DNA from: Clostridium saccharoperbutylacetonicum N1-4(HMT)
GTDB lineage: Bacteria > Bacillota > Clostridia > Clostridiales > Clostridiaceae
Assembly (NCBI RefSeq): GCF_000340885.1
Contig: NC_020291.1
Location: 4,835,001-4,899,000 of the forward strand
Direction: 5' to 3'
DNA: 64,000 nucleotides
Shown: piece after piece, positions 28,896 through 37,411 of the stretch
Layout: each line of letters starts with the position of its first letter
Numbering within the stretch: position 1 is the first letter of the stretch
Made by a program: the position numbers and the translations under genes
The notes under the pieces: model-generated
Told to the model about the DNA's origin: nothing
Seen by the model: the letters and a program-made list of their open reading frames with translations, nothing else
Databases searched by the model: none

Positions 28896-29312
28896 CTAAA
28901 TTGTAACTTTACATTTTTCTTTTAAAAACCTTCCAAAATCTTTATCTAATTTCTGTATATGATAATTCCAAAAATCTAGTATTTTTTGTTGCATATAATT
29001 AATCACTGCCCCTGTGACACCATACGACTCATATATATATCTTATGTCTTGTAAATGATTTCTAAACACTTGATGTTGTATACATTGCTGATTATACTTC
29101 CCATAATTATACTTTCTCTGAATTTCTTCTTCTAATTTACAATGATCATTTGTGTATTTTTCAAGAAAATCTAGTATTCTAATCACTTCTTCCTTTGTCG
29201 CCCCACTATTCACTGATTCGAAAAAATAATTAATTCTTTCAAGAAGTTCCTTATGCTGATTATCAATATCCGGATAGCCAATTTCTAAAGATTTTTCCCA
29301 AATTAACTTCAT
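28896..29312 (-). CDS. Bacteriohemerythrin, single domain
   Basis: 138 residues from the ATG at 29312 preceded by AAAGGGTG; a GTG at 29324 is less likely. Diiron ligand motifs DNQHKELLERI, NDHCKLEEEI, QHQVFRNHL and YHIQKLDKDFG are all present. Compact hemerythrin domain only. Its paralogue lies 0.6 kb downstream. Likely O2 binding or oxidative-stress protection in the cytoplasm. Confidence 0.9.
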   Translation of the reverse strand: MKLIWEKSLEIGYPDIDNQHKELLERINYFFESVNSGATKEEVIRILDFLEKYTNDHCKLEEEIQRKYNYGKYNQQCIQHQVFRNHLQDIRYIYESYGVTGAVINYMQQKILDFWNYHIQKLDKDFGRFLKEKCKVTI

Positions 29313-29429
29313 AAAATCACACACCCTTTATATTAAAATATTATTTAACTAATTTTATAATATCATAATATTTTAGCTTTTATATAAGCTGTCATAACAA
29401 TTATTTTGACAATAAATTGTTTTTTTCTT

Positions 29430-29476
29430 ATTTATTCGCAAAAAGTGCAGCCAAATCATTGACTGCACTTTTTGAA
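29430..29476. terminator. Bidirectional hairpin
   Basis: AAAAAGTGCAG/CTGCACTTTTT, 12-base loop, A-run on the left and T-run on the right, so it can terminate in both directions. Confidence 0.7.
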
Positions 29477-29815
29477 CCTTTATATAAGGAGAATAAAATA
29501 ATTGGATTTAAAGTTCTACATATTCCATATATTTTTCTTTGGTTTTCGACACCATATATAACAACCCTTAACTTTTTCTATTTTCACTATAACATATTAT
29601 CACATTAAATTCCATACTATTTTTTGTGCTTGACTGCATTTTATTTTTCGACAAAGTATGTTTTTTATTAATCTCTAATCATTTTTTCTGTATTATTAAT
29701 AAATATTTTTTACTGTTTACATTTATGACACAATTTTGTAACATTTTAAGTATATAATATATCTTGTAATTCTTTTTAACATATTATTTATTCCATATAA
29801 ATAATATGGGATAGA

Positions 29816-29857
29816 AATGACTTATTTCCCCAAAATTAAGTCATTTCTTTTTTTATG
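29816..29857 (+). terminator. Hairpin with T-run
   Basis: GAAATGACTTA.../...TAAGTCATTTC followed by TTTTTTT on the + strand. No gene is evident upstream on this strand, so it may end a short RNA or belong to old element debris. Confidence 0.55.
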
Positions 29858-30039
29858 CAAAAAACCATTTTCTATCTATTCCTAGATAAAAAATGGTTTT
29901 TAAAAGTTAATCTGTCCTTTAAAAATATCTTATATAATCGGTTTACAATTTATCGTGCATAAACCAAACACTTTGCCATTCCAATATATAATTATTTATC
30001 AATATCTATCACTATTTATTAATTTTTTACAATTTTCCC

Positions 30040-30068
30040 TTGAAATTTCCACCACATAGTTGTATTAT
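30040..30068 (+). promoter_or_regulatory. Predicted promoter of the PKD-like secreted protein gene
   Basis: TTGAAA (30040-30045), 17-bp spacer, TATTAT (30063-30068), about 75 bp ahead of the ATG. Confidence 0.5.
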
Positions 30069-30143
30069 AATACTTAATTGAGATTAATTGGAAACAAAAT
30101 CATTTTTTCTCAGTTTATGTTGTAAAATAAAAGGGGGATTTTT

Positions 30144-31772
30144 ATGTTAAAAAAATTTTTAGGGATTACATTAACTATGCTTTTATGTCTACCATCAAGT
30201 GTAGCATTTGCAAATAGTAATGTTAATTCATCAAGTGAGAAATTTACCACTTTCACAAAAACTCTTAGTAATAGTTCTAACCAAAATAGTGACTACAAAA
30301 AACTCTTAGCCAACACAAACATAGCAACAGGAAATAAATCATCTGATTTATTAGAATCAGAAAAAGTCGTTGATAGTAACATAAAAATAGGAAAGTTTAC
30401 TAAAACTGATGTAAATGATGCTTTATTAAGTAATCAACAAAATTCAACTAAAGAGAAAATAAACTTTAAAACAAGTAACAGTATTGCAAGTGTTTCTTCT
30501 ATAGAAACAACAACTACTACACCTTCTGCTGTAGATGTTAAGCCAATTGCTCAACTCAGATACGCTATTTTGAATCCAGCGTCTTTAAAAAATGGGCAGA
30601 TTACTACAGATACTCAAATTGCATGGTTATGGTCTTATAATGGACAAAATTATACTTATGATCCTAATGGCTATAAAATCACTAATGTGAATATAGATGG
30701 AACTCCAGGTGTAAGCGACTCTATTATAGGAACATTGACAGGTAATATTGGGTTTGCTACTCAATTTAAAACACCAGGGCAATATATATTGAAATTTAAA
30801 TGCATGAATGATCACAATGTATGGTCTGATGAGTGGAGTATATCTATATCTGTTGAACCAACAGATAATAACACTAGACCTCAATGTGTTCTTAATTATT
30901 CTGCGTTAAGCGGAAATACAGATACAGAATTTTTCTTTAGCTGGGCTAACTCAAAAGATAATGATAATAATGATTCACTAAAAAATGTACAAAGTTTAGT
31001 AATAGTAGATGGAGAAACTCATCTACTCTATGATTATGCTTTAATTAAAGGTGATAATTCTTGCATAGTAAAATTTAAAAAACCTGGCACTTATCCAATA
31101 ATGGTTAGGGTAAGTGATTCTCATGGCGCTTGGTCTAATTGGGTTGGTTCTGATGTTGTTGTCACAGCTTCTACACGTACAACACCTCCAAAAAACACAC
31201 CAACACCTAATAATATTTCTATTGATGAAGTATGGTCAAAAATTAAGCATAACCCTAAAAATAATACTCCGTACACTAACCCATATGATTATGTAGGTAC
31301 AGAGGCTTATAACCATTCTTCTCCTTCCAGTTCTGAATATCTTACTTCTTGTACAGATAATTTAGGTTATGCTCATAATTATTATAAGTTAACACTTACT
31401 CAATTAGGTTCCGATGACGTTTATTTAATATACGACGATGAATTTTTGACTTCTAATGAATATCATAATGGATATTCTGGTACATGGTTTCCAAAAAACT
31501 CAATAAATTTTAAAGATGGAGTAATGACAACAGCCAACCTAAACTACCAAATGTTCTCGGGTGACAAGCCTGGCGAGCACAAAAAATTCCATATATTTGA
31601 TTTTTATACTGCAAAAGACTATACTATTACTTATTTTGATGGTTATGACATTAAACATCCATATCGTATTTGTTCCAATATGACTGATAATACTAGAATC
31701 GTATATCAACAAGACGGTTTCAATCGTTATAGCCTAGATAGACAAACTGGTAAAATAACTATAATCTCCTAA
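30144..31772 (+). CDS. Secreted protein with two PKD/Ig-like domains
   Basis: 542 residues with a clear signal peptide (MLKKFLGITLTML..., cleavage after AFA near 24). A Ser/Asn/Lys-rich region (25-125) leads to two similar PKD-like beta domains: about 130-232 (ending FKTPGQYILKFKCMND...SISISVEP) and about 240-342 (ending FKKPGTYPIMVRVSDSHGAWSNW). A Thr/Pro linker follows, then a C-terminal domain of about 180 residues of unknown type. No cell-wall sorting signal. AAAGGGGG site upstream. Function unknown; likely extracellular binding or a scaffold. Confidence 0.85.
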   Translation: MLKKFLGITLTMLLCLPSSVAFANSNVNSSSEKFTTFTKTLSNSSNQNSDYKKLLANTNIATGNKSSDLLESEKVVDSNIKIGKFTKTDVNDALLSNQQNSTKEKINFKTSNSIASVSSIETTTTTPSAVDVKPIAQLRYAILNPASLKNGQITTDTQIAWLWSYNGQNYTYDPNGYKITNVNIDGTPGVSDSIIGTLTGNIGFATQFKTPGQYILKFKCMNDHNVWSDEWSISISVEPTDNNTRPQCVLNYSALSGNTDTEFFFSWANSKDNDNNDSLKNVQSLVIVDGETHLLYDYALIKGDNSCIVKFKKPGTYPIMVRVSDSHGAWSNWVGSDVVVTASTRTTPPKNTPTPNNISIDEVWSKIKHNPKNNTPYTNPYDYVGTEAYNHSSPSSSEYLTSCTDNLGYAHNYYKLTLTQLGSDDVYLIYDDEFLTSNEYHNGYSGTWFPKNSINFKDGVMTTANLNYQMFSGDKPGEHKKFHIFDFYTAKDYTITYFDGYDIKHPYRICSNMTDNTRIVYQQDGFNRYSLDRQTGKITIIS

Positions 31773-31885
31773 TGTTATTAATGGCATCAATAGGTGAATT
31801 TGTTCCAAAATCTAATTAAGTTATAAATAGAAGACATTTTTAATAAACCTTTATATATTTTAAAAATTTATATTTTCTACTTTTA

Positions 31886-31929
31886 TTAGGAGATGATTTC
31901 TGCATTGAACAGGAGTCATCTTTTTTTAA
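31886..31929 (+). terminator. Terminator downstream of the secreted PKD protein gene
   Basis: AGATGA...TCATCT with inner TTCTG/CAGGA pairing and a run of T, about 115 bp after the stop codon. Confidence 0.65.
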
Positions 31930-32278
31930 TACATAGGTAAAAACTCTTCTAATTCCTTAACTTCAAATTCACTTTTGCAATAATTTATAATTTTAAAACT
32001 AGAATTAAAACAAGTTTTTATTGTTCTTTGACTATAATTGTTTTTAGTAATATTCAATATTCGAAAATCTCTTCATTTATATATGTATATATGCCATATT
32101 TTCCAACGACAAAAAAGAATCTAGTATAACTTGTACTAAATTCGAAATTATAATATTTATATTATTATTTTAAGCCTTCTACTTTTTATTTCAAGCCTTC
32201 AAAATTGTATTTTTTACCATATAATGATATACTTAACATGCCATCTCGAATATTTATACATCACAGGAGGCGGTACAC

Positions 32279-32392
32279 ATGAAACGTAGACCTAGCAGAA
32301 AACGTTTCGATAAAGAACTACTGAAAGATATATTTGTTTTTCTTGGATCTCTATTTAATTTAGTCTCCGTAATTCTAAAATGCCTTAAATAA
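32279..32392 (+). CDS. Small basic-hydrophobic peptide (37 residues), toxin-like
   Basis: Short frame with a strong CAGGAGG site 9 bases before its ATG. The peptide starts with a very basic stretch (MKRRPSRKRF) and ends with one hydrophobic helix (DIFVFLGSLFNLVSVIL) and KCLK. A TATAAT box lies about 55 bp upstream. Basic-plus-hydrophobic peptides of this size include type I toxins and holin-like or regulatory membrane peptides; I do not recognise a family. It is followed within 40 bp by a large hairpin and lies near a UviB-like holin gene. Confidence 0.5.
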   Translation: MKRRPSRKRFDKELLKDIFVFLGSLFNLVSVILKCLK

Positions 32393-32420
32393 TAAATTGA
32401 TATACAAAAGTAAAATTTAA

Positions 32421-32503
32421 AGGATTAGTATAATTATATTACTTAAAAGCGTGAATGGTACTCACGTGAGATGGTAAATAATATAATCAGAAAGTCCTTT
32501 TGT
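32421..32503. terminator. Three-tier long hairpin after the small peptide gene
   Basis: AAAGGA/TCCTTT at the base, ATTATATTA/TAATATAAT in the middle and GTGAATGGTACTCAC at the tip, followed by TTTTG. It can act as the terminator of the small ORF or be part of an antisense or stable RNA. Confidence 0.55.
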
Positions 32504-32616
32504 TTAATTAAATTATCAAGTATAACTTATTCTACCCAAAACACAAGTCTTATTATACCATAAACAGAAATACATGTCAATTGTTAATGTGATTCTATAA
32601 ATAAAATAAATAAAAT

Positions 32617-32666
32617 AAAAATAGGGATAGCAAAACAAGAATTTCCCCTATCTATACTATCCCTAT
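32617..32666 (-). terminator. Terminator of the holin-like gene
   Basis: AATAGGGATAG/CTATCCCTATT, an 11-bp stem with a T-rich tail on the minus strand, about 160 bp after the holin-like stop. Confidence 0.6.
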
Positions 32667-32828
32667 TATGTATTGGCTAGTTGTGCAATTTAGCCTTAAA
32701 TATTATAACATATTAAATATTTACTATGTAATACGAATTTAAGAACAATTCTCCTATCCATTATCCCTATATATGTACTACCCTAACTTTTCCATTATTC
32801 TATCAACTTTCTGTTCTATGTCTTCCAT

Positions 32829-33050
32829 TTAAGTATTTACATTACCCACAAAACTTGCATTAGTTTCTACTAATACTTTATTATTTTCAGTGATTGTACT
32901 AAGTGACTTTAAAAGTTCATCCAATATTGGCTTAAAGAATTTATCGCATAATGCTTTAAATCCTCTATATACTCCATAAATAATTATCAATGCAAGCCCA
33001 ATAGGAAAACCACCACTTCCTATTAAACTGCCCATAGCTGTAAAATCCAT
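32829..33050 (-). CDS. UviB/BhlA-like holin-type peptide
   Basis: 73 residues from the ATG at 33050 (MDFTAMGSLIGSGGFPIG), after AGGGGTGAG; an in-frame GTG at 33059 overlaps that site. One membrane segment (about 8-30) and an amphipathic charged C-terminal helix are typical of BhlA/UviB holins, which accompany phage lysis or bacteriocin genes. No endolysin or bacteriocin gene is adjacent, so it is probably a leftover of the older element. Confidence 0.75.
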   Translation of the reverse strand: MDFTAMGSLIGSGGFPIGLALIIIYGVYRGFKALCDKFFKPILDELLKSLSTITENNKVLVETNASFVGNVNT

Positions 33051-33126
33051 ATTACTCACCCCTATTCTGTCTTATCAACTTCTTTTGTTTGATTTGCTGT
33101 ACTGTCTTGTATTTTAACCATCTATT

Positions 33127-33195
33127 TTAATAATTTCTTATCTCTAATTCAAGTATGAATTCTCTCAATAAATCTTCTAATAACAAAAAACACCC
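33127..33195 (-). pseudogene. Remnant N-terminus of a second tyrosine integrase
   Basis: On the minus strand the frame reads LEDLLREFILELEIRNY then stop. It matches 13 of 17 residues with LKDLLEEFILELQIQNY at the start of the intact integrase (42678-43595). The upstream bases (C-rich run, then T-run, then the start region) also resemble those before the intact gene, and the distance to the neighbouring 72-bp yebC repeat (about 140 bp) is similar to that of the intact gene (about 158 bp). Confidence 0.75.
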
Positions 33196-33331
33196 CCTGT
33201 TAATAACAGAAAGTGTTTATCATTACATACACCATTAACAAAAACCGTAATGGACGTATACCTTAATTATTTAGTTTTTATAGTTATAACTTTGATACAT
33301 TCAAAGCTAGTGATACCACAGTCTCTAGATT

Positions 33332-33403
33332 TATTCATCCCATCCTTCTGGGAATTCAGCGTTGTGATACACCTCTTGAACATCATCATCTTCATCAAGT
33401 AAG
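33332..33403 (-). repeat. Displaced yebC 3' end, left attachment repeat of the island
   Basis: 72 bp, identical base for base to 43753-43824. Read on the minus strand it encodes the last 23 codons of yebC (...[15 protein letters not shown]) and then a TAA stop, whereas intact yebC ends TAG. It marks the left boundary of the integrated element. Confidence 0.95.
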
Positions 33404-33480
33404 GATAATGATAAAAAGAACCTAGTAAAACTTAATACTAGATTATTTCAATAAATTCATCATGAAATTTTCAATACTTC

Positions 33481-34380
33481 TTAATCATATATTTTTTTAA
33501 ATAATTTATACCAAAATGTTTTTTTCAACCTTTCATTTTGTTCTCTTATTATGGATAATTCATTATCCTTGTGAATTATCCTATTATTTAAATCCATATA
33601 ATCTAATTTTAATTTATTTATCATTTTATTTTTCTGTTGTAATTCACTATTTTGTTCACCATTCTGCTTTTGTAATATATATATTTGTTTTTTTAGTTTA
33701 TCAATCATAGTTAAATACTCCTTTGATGAAGGATTTGCTAATAGTTTTGCAAATATCTCCTTCTCATAATATTTAGAAATAAAACTTTTCTTTTCATTTA
33801 TATCTTCTTCACTTATCTCTCTTGTTTCATCAATATAAAATTTTTTCGAAACATCAATTTCTATTACTGGTATTCCACTGTCAAATAAATCTTTTCTCTT
33901 AACTTCTCCAGTCTTATGTGTCACATAAACTTCAACTGCAACAATTCCATTCCATTTTGTTACTAACCACTCTGGTTCTGACTTATCAAACTTTAAAAAT
34001 AGATCAACAAAATATAATGCGTTCGAAGTTTCAATTTTATACTCAATCTCACAATCTGATACATATATTTTATAGCTGTCATTTCCAATCTTAAATGTCA
34101 TTACAGATATTTCTGATAAAATTTCTATACATAATTCATGTGTTAATGTTTCATCATGACCCTTATGTGAACCAATATCATCTAATTTCTTATATCTAAA
34201 GTGTGGATTTGGTTTTGTATTAACAAATATTAATTCTTTTCTATTTTCTATTCTCTTATGAGTACTAAAAAATTTTATATCTTTCCATTCTCTTGGTTCA
34301 TTTTTCTTTCCTCTTCGCACTTTCCATACATCTGTCATTGTATATATACCATTTTTACGTTTATATGCAAATCTCTTCAC
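33481..34380 (-). CDS. CoiA/PD-(D/E)XK nuclease-like protein with C-terminal coiled coil
   Basis: 299 residues, soluble. The centre (about 85-190) resembles CoiA-type or DUF nuclease domains: YFVDLFLKF...WNGIVAVEVYVTHKTGEVKRKDLFDSGIPVIEIDVS, with Asp and Glu placed as in a PD-(D/E)XK core. A short lysine-rich stretch follows. The C-terminal 100 residues form a coiled coil (KLKKQIYILQKQNGEQNSEL). It lies directly inside the left end of the island. Nuclease activity is a fold-level guess; it could be a defence or DNA-processing protein. Confidence 0.6.
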   Translation of the reverse strand: MKRFAYKRKNGIYTMTDVWKVRRGKKNEPREWKDIKFFSTHKRIENRKELIFVNTKPNPHFRYKKLDDIGSHKGHDETLTHELCIEILSEISVMTFKIGNDSYKIYVSDCEIEYKIETSNALYFVDLFLKFDKSEPEWLVTKWNGIVAVEVYVTHKTGEVKRKDLFDSGIPVIEIDVSKKFYIDETREISEEDINEKKSFISKYYEKEIFAKLLANPSSKEYLTMIDKLKKQIYILQKQNGEQNSELQQKNKMINKLKLDYMDLNNRIIHKDNELSIIREQNERLKKTFWYKLFKKIYD

Positions 34381-34655
34381 GTGTAAAATCCTACCATTCT
34401 TTTCAAACTAGAAACATATTTTTTCATATAACAGTTTTTTTAACTTTATTTTTTAATATCCTAAATTCCTTTAATACTTCATATTTCCACAAATATATTT
34501 AAAATCCTTTATTTTAATAAATACAAATAAAAATAAGGTAATGATATTTAAATCACCGCCTTAATGCAAATAAGAACCCTGCAACGCTTGTACGCTTTTA
34601 CTAAGTTCTTAAAATTTTTATTTTGCCTTTTTCATTTATTATAATTAAATTTATA
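34381..34655. other. Gene-free gap with weak hairpins
   Basis: 275 bp between the CoiA-like and the choline-binding-repeat genes. A hairpin AAGAAC/GTTCTT lies near 34573-34610. No coding region seen. Confidence 0.4.
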
Positions 34656-35126
34656 TTATTTCTCTGGTGCACGATAGCCAGCGTTTTCTGCTTCTTCAAC
34701 AGTTTTAAACCATTGTACAACATTAGTAGTTTTATCATAGTATTTACTATTTGGAACATGATATATCTTTGATTTACTTCCTTTTATTAGACCTTGCCCA
34801 TTTGAATCTACATATTGCTTACTTGCACTTGAACTACTATTCGAATTATATGATGTTGAGTTTTGAGCTGCAACATTATTTATCCATGCTCCATTACTAT
34901 TTAAATAGTAACCTTCAATTGTAGTATCATGTGCCATATAACCATCAGCATTAAAATAATACCATTTACCATCTATCTGTCTCCAACCAACTGACCATGA
35001 ACTTCCCTCTGTGTTCCACCATCCATTAGAATCTTGTCTCCATTCTGCATGTGCAACTATTGGATTGATTGCTAATAATGACATGCACATAACAAAACTA
35101 GCTACAAGTTTTTTAAAGTTTTTCAT
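34656..35126 (-). CDS. Secreted choline-binding-repeat protein with IYHVP domain
   Basis: 156 residues: signal peptide (cleaved after AHA, residue about 27), then aromatic cell-wall-binding repeats ([40 protein letters not shown]), a Ser/Asn linker, and a C-terminal 45-residue module ([19 protein letters not shown]...[18 protein letters not shown]) known from the ends of secreted nucleases and lipoproteins. Likely held on choline-type teichoic acid or polysaccharide at the cell surface. Confidence 0.85.
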   Translation of the reverse strand: MKNFKKLVASFVMCMSLLAINPIVAHAEWRQDSNGWWNTEGSSWSVGWRQIDGKWYYFNADGYMAHDTTIEGYYLNSNGAWINNVAAQNSTSYNSNSSSSASKQYVDSNGQGLIKGSKSKIYHVPNSKYYDKTTNVVQWFKTVEEAENAGYRAPEK

Positions 35127-35792
35127 TCCTACATCCCCCTATAGTAGTATTTTTTGTACATATATGCATTATTATACTATATGTGAGATTAAACTACAAT
35201 TTTATATAATATTTAAATACGGTTTTAAAGTATTAATTCTAAAAAATAAGGCAGGAATATATTTCTATACTCCTGTCTAAATCATTAAATTATTTTAAAT
35301 TTTTATGGTAAGCTTTTTCTTTTTGTTCTTATTAATCCTTTGATAATATTATTCTTCACATTCATATTGATTATATTGTTTTTCTTCATCTTTTCTAGTC
35401 GTTCTTGTATTAGTCTTAGATATATTTCCAATATCATATTTTTTCTTTTCTTTATTATCAATCCAATTTAGACCAGTTAATTTCTTCAATAAAAATTCTC
35501 CACCGCTTACTGAAAACATAGTTCATTTGTCAAAAATGCTTGTAAAATTTGATGGCCATTTTTAGAACATGTAAATTTAAGATAATTTCTGTACACTAGA
35601 TTTTTCATTCCTAATATAAATAATAAAAAGAATAATTTATTCTTTTCCATAAAAAATAAAGTTAAAGGATTAATATGCTTCCGTTTATTCCCTATTTTAT
35701 ACGTTTGATTCTTTATATATTTACAATAATTCTCATATGTGTAATTATACAAATATAATTTAAAAATTATACATTTATGGGGAGGAATTTTG
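35127..35792. other. AT-rich gap with one small degraded ORF
   Basis: Apart from the minus-strand small frame at 35349-35519 I see only low-complexity AT sequence and the upstream region of the metalloprotease gene. Confidence 0.4.
35349..35519 (-). pseudogene. Small ORF, probably the C-terminal remnant of a larger protein
   Basis: 56 codons (MFSVSGGEFLLKKLTGLNW...) without a good ribosome site. The adjoining frame just upstream reads KFTCSKNGHQILQAF before a stop, so one frameshift would join a Cys/His-containing piece to it. Looks like a decayed short protein; the family is unknown to me. Confidence 0.3.
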
Positions 35793-36401
35793 ATGAAAAA
35801 AAATGTATTGAAAGGAATTATGGGAGCCTGCATAATTACAGGATTGATAATAGTACAGGTTTCTCCTACATTTGCTGATGTAAAAGATTATGTAACAGAG
35901 AATAATCATGTGCTAATTGGAGGTGTAACTGGAAGACACTATTATATAACTAAAGCTACTGAATCAAAGTATGTTGCTCCAATTAATAATGCAATTAATG
36001 ATTGGAAATCAGCAACTGGTAATCTTGTATCGTTTACTCGAACATATGATACATACGAGGTTGAAGCTCAAGCAACTATACGTGCTAAAAGTTATCCAAA
36101 CTATCCATACAATGATGCTAATGGATACACTGAATTTTATAATAAAAAAATAGATATAGACAAAGTTCAACCTAATTACTGTGATTGGCAATACACTGAA
36201 GTACATCTTAATACTTATAGAATCCAAAATTATTCTTCTGATCTTATAAAAGGTGTAGTTGCTCATGAAATGGGACATACATTTGGATTAGATGATAATA
36301 ATTCAAACCCAGGAACAATTATGTGTCAAACAGGATCTGGTCGTAATGTAACTCAGCCGCAATCTGGTGATGTTGCTGGAATAAATTATTTATATAAATA
36401 G
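35793..36401 (+). CDS. Secreted matrixin-like zinc metalloprotease
   Basis: 202 residues from the ATG at 35793, behind GGGGAGGAATTTTG. Signal peptide with cleavage after TFA near 29. The catalytic motif is complete: HEMGHTFGLDD (HExxHxxGxxD, near 157), followed by GTIM as the Met-turn. There is no pro-domain of matrixin length, so it may fold active on export. The lipoprotein gene starts 13 bp downstream and the two are co-transcribed. Substrate unknown. Confidence 0.9.
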   Translation: MKKNVLKGIMGACIITGLIIVQVSPTFADVKDYVTENNHVLIGGVTGRHYYITKATESKYVAPINNAINDWKSATGNLVSFTRTYDTYEVEAQATIRAKSYPNYPYNDANGYTEFYNKKIDIDKVQPNYCDWQYTEVHLNTYRIQNYSSDLIKGVVAHEMGHTFGLDDNNSNPGTIMCQTGSGRNVTQPQSGDVAGINYLYK

Positions 36402-36414
36402 GGAGGATAATTTC

Positions 36415-37152
36415 ATGAAAAAAAATTTTGTAACAATATTGTTACTATTATCAATAAGTACCATGTTTATTGGATGTGGTGCTAATAGTAAAATAGAAAA
36501 CACTGAAGAAAAAAACAATATAGTTGCTACTAACACTGGTTTTAATGATACTAACAATAATAATGATATCATTATTAACACTGAAATGGATTTCGTTAAA
36601 GCTTATAATAATGTTAAGGACTTAAAAAAAGATGCCCAAATTATTGTCAAAGGAGAGGTAACTGAAACTAAATCTTATCCTTCTGATTCAATGATAATTA
36701 CAGAATTTAAATTAAAAGTGGACAAATCATATGATAATAATTCTAAAGTTGGAGATACACTAACAATAGCAACTGCTGGTGGAACAGTTCGCTTTAATGA
36801 ATATGCGAAATACAATGCTGATGATCCATATGTCATTGAAAGAAAAAAATCTAAAGAAAATTCACAAAATGCTAATGTAACAATGAAATTTCAAGACTCT
36901 GACTTAATAGAAAAAGGTAAGGAGTATATAATATTTGCTAATAAACAGCCAGTATTAGAAGGTGAAACGCACAAAAAAATGTATTGTAGTATAAATGTTG
37001 GTAAAGGACAATTCGAAGTGATGACTAACAAAGAAACAAATAGCGTATCACTTGCATCTTCCGATGATGTAGAACCTAATAATAGAGTAATAAATAACTC
37101 ATTAAAATATGACAAAGACATGCAAACATTTGAAAAAGAAATTAATAAGTAG
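36415..37152 (+). CDS. Putative lipoprotein co-transcribed with the metalloprotease
   Basis: 245 residues. A type II signal MKKNFVTILLLLSISTMFIGC puts a lipid-modified Cys at 21. An Asn-rich stretch follows, then a beta-rich domain (KDAQIIVKGEVTETKSYP..., FKLKVDKSYDNNSKVGDTLTIATAGG). No catalytic motif recognised. Being encoded with a secreted protease, it could be a partner, inhibitor or surface receptor; this is inference. Confidence 0.75.
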   Translation: MKKNFVTILLLLSISTMFIGCGANSKIENTEEKNNIVATNTGFNDTNNNNDIIINTEMDFVKAYNNVKDLKKDAQIIVKGEVTETKSYPSDSMIITEFKLKVDKSYDNNSKVGDTLTIATAGGTVRFNEYAKYNADDPYVIERKKSKENSQNANVTMKFQDSDLIEKGKEYIIFANKQPVLEGETHKKMYCSINVGKGQFEVMTNKETNSVSLASSDDVEPNNRVINNSLKYDKDMQTFEKEINK

Positions 37153-37411
37153 GCAAAATTATAAAGTAATTTATATATGTTATAAGGTTCTTAGTGTTTT
37201 ATTTTTTTGAAAGTATAAGGATTTAACATTAGTTAATATATGAACTCTGATTAATACTGTACATATCAATTTAAGAAATTCAGAAAAGATTTAATCATTA
37301 ACTAATGTTAAATTATTGAATAATCGTAGCATATTATTATATAGTCATACTGATAACTAATTTTTATATAATTAAATATACGCTGACTAATATAATAAAG
37401 GAGGATTCAAA
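37153..37411. other. Gap containing a long inverted repeat
   Basis: No gene. Contains the 17-bp inverted repeat at 37221-37313 and the leader of the next gene. Confidence 0.5.
37221..37313. repeat. 17-bp perfect inverted repeat
   Basis: ATTTAACATTAGTTAAT (37221-37237) and its exact complement at 37297-37313, with a 59-bp spacer. Could be the ends of a tiny element or an operator/RNA stem. Confidence 0.6.

Larger units (their letters stand above)
29313..30143. other. Gene-free stretch with terminators and a promoter
   Basis: I see no credible coding region. The stretch holds three hairpins: a bidirectional terminator at about 29430-29476, and a + strand pair at 29816-29857 and 29860-29900. 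The last one contains AAAAACCATTTTCTATCT, the reverse complement of a hairpin arm just upstream of the integrase gene at 43.6 kb. The promoter of the downstream secreted-protein gene is at 30040-30068. Confidence 0.6.
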
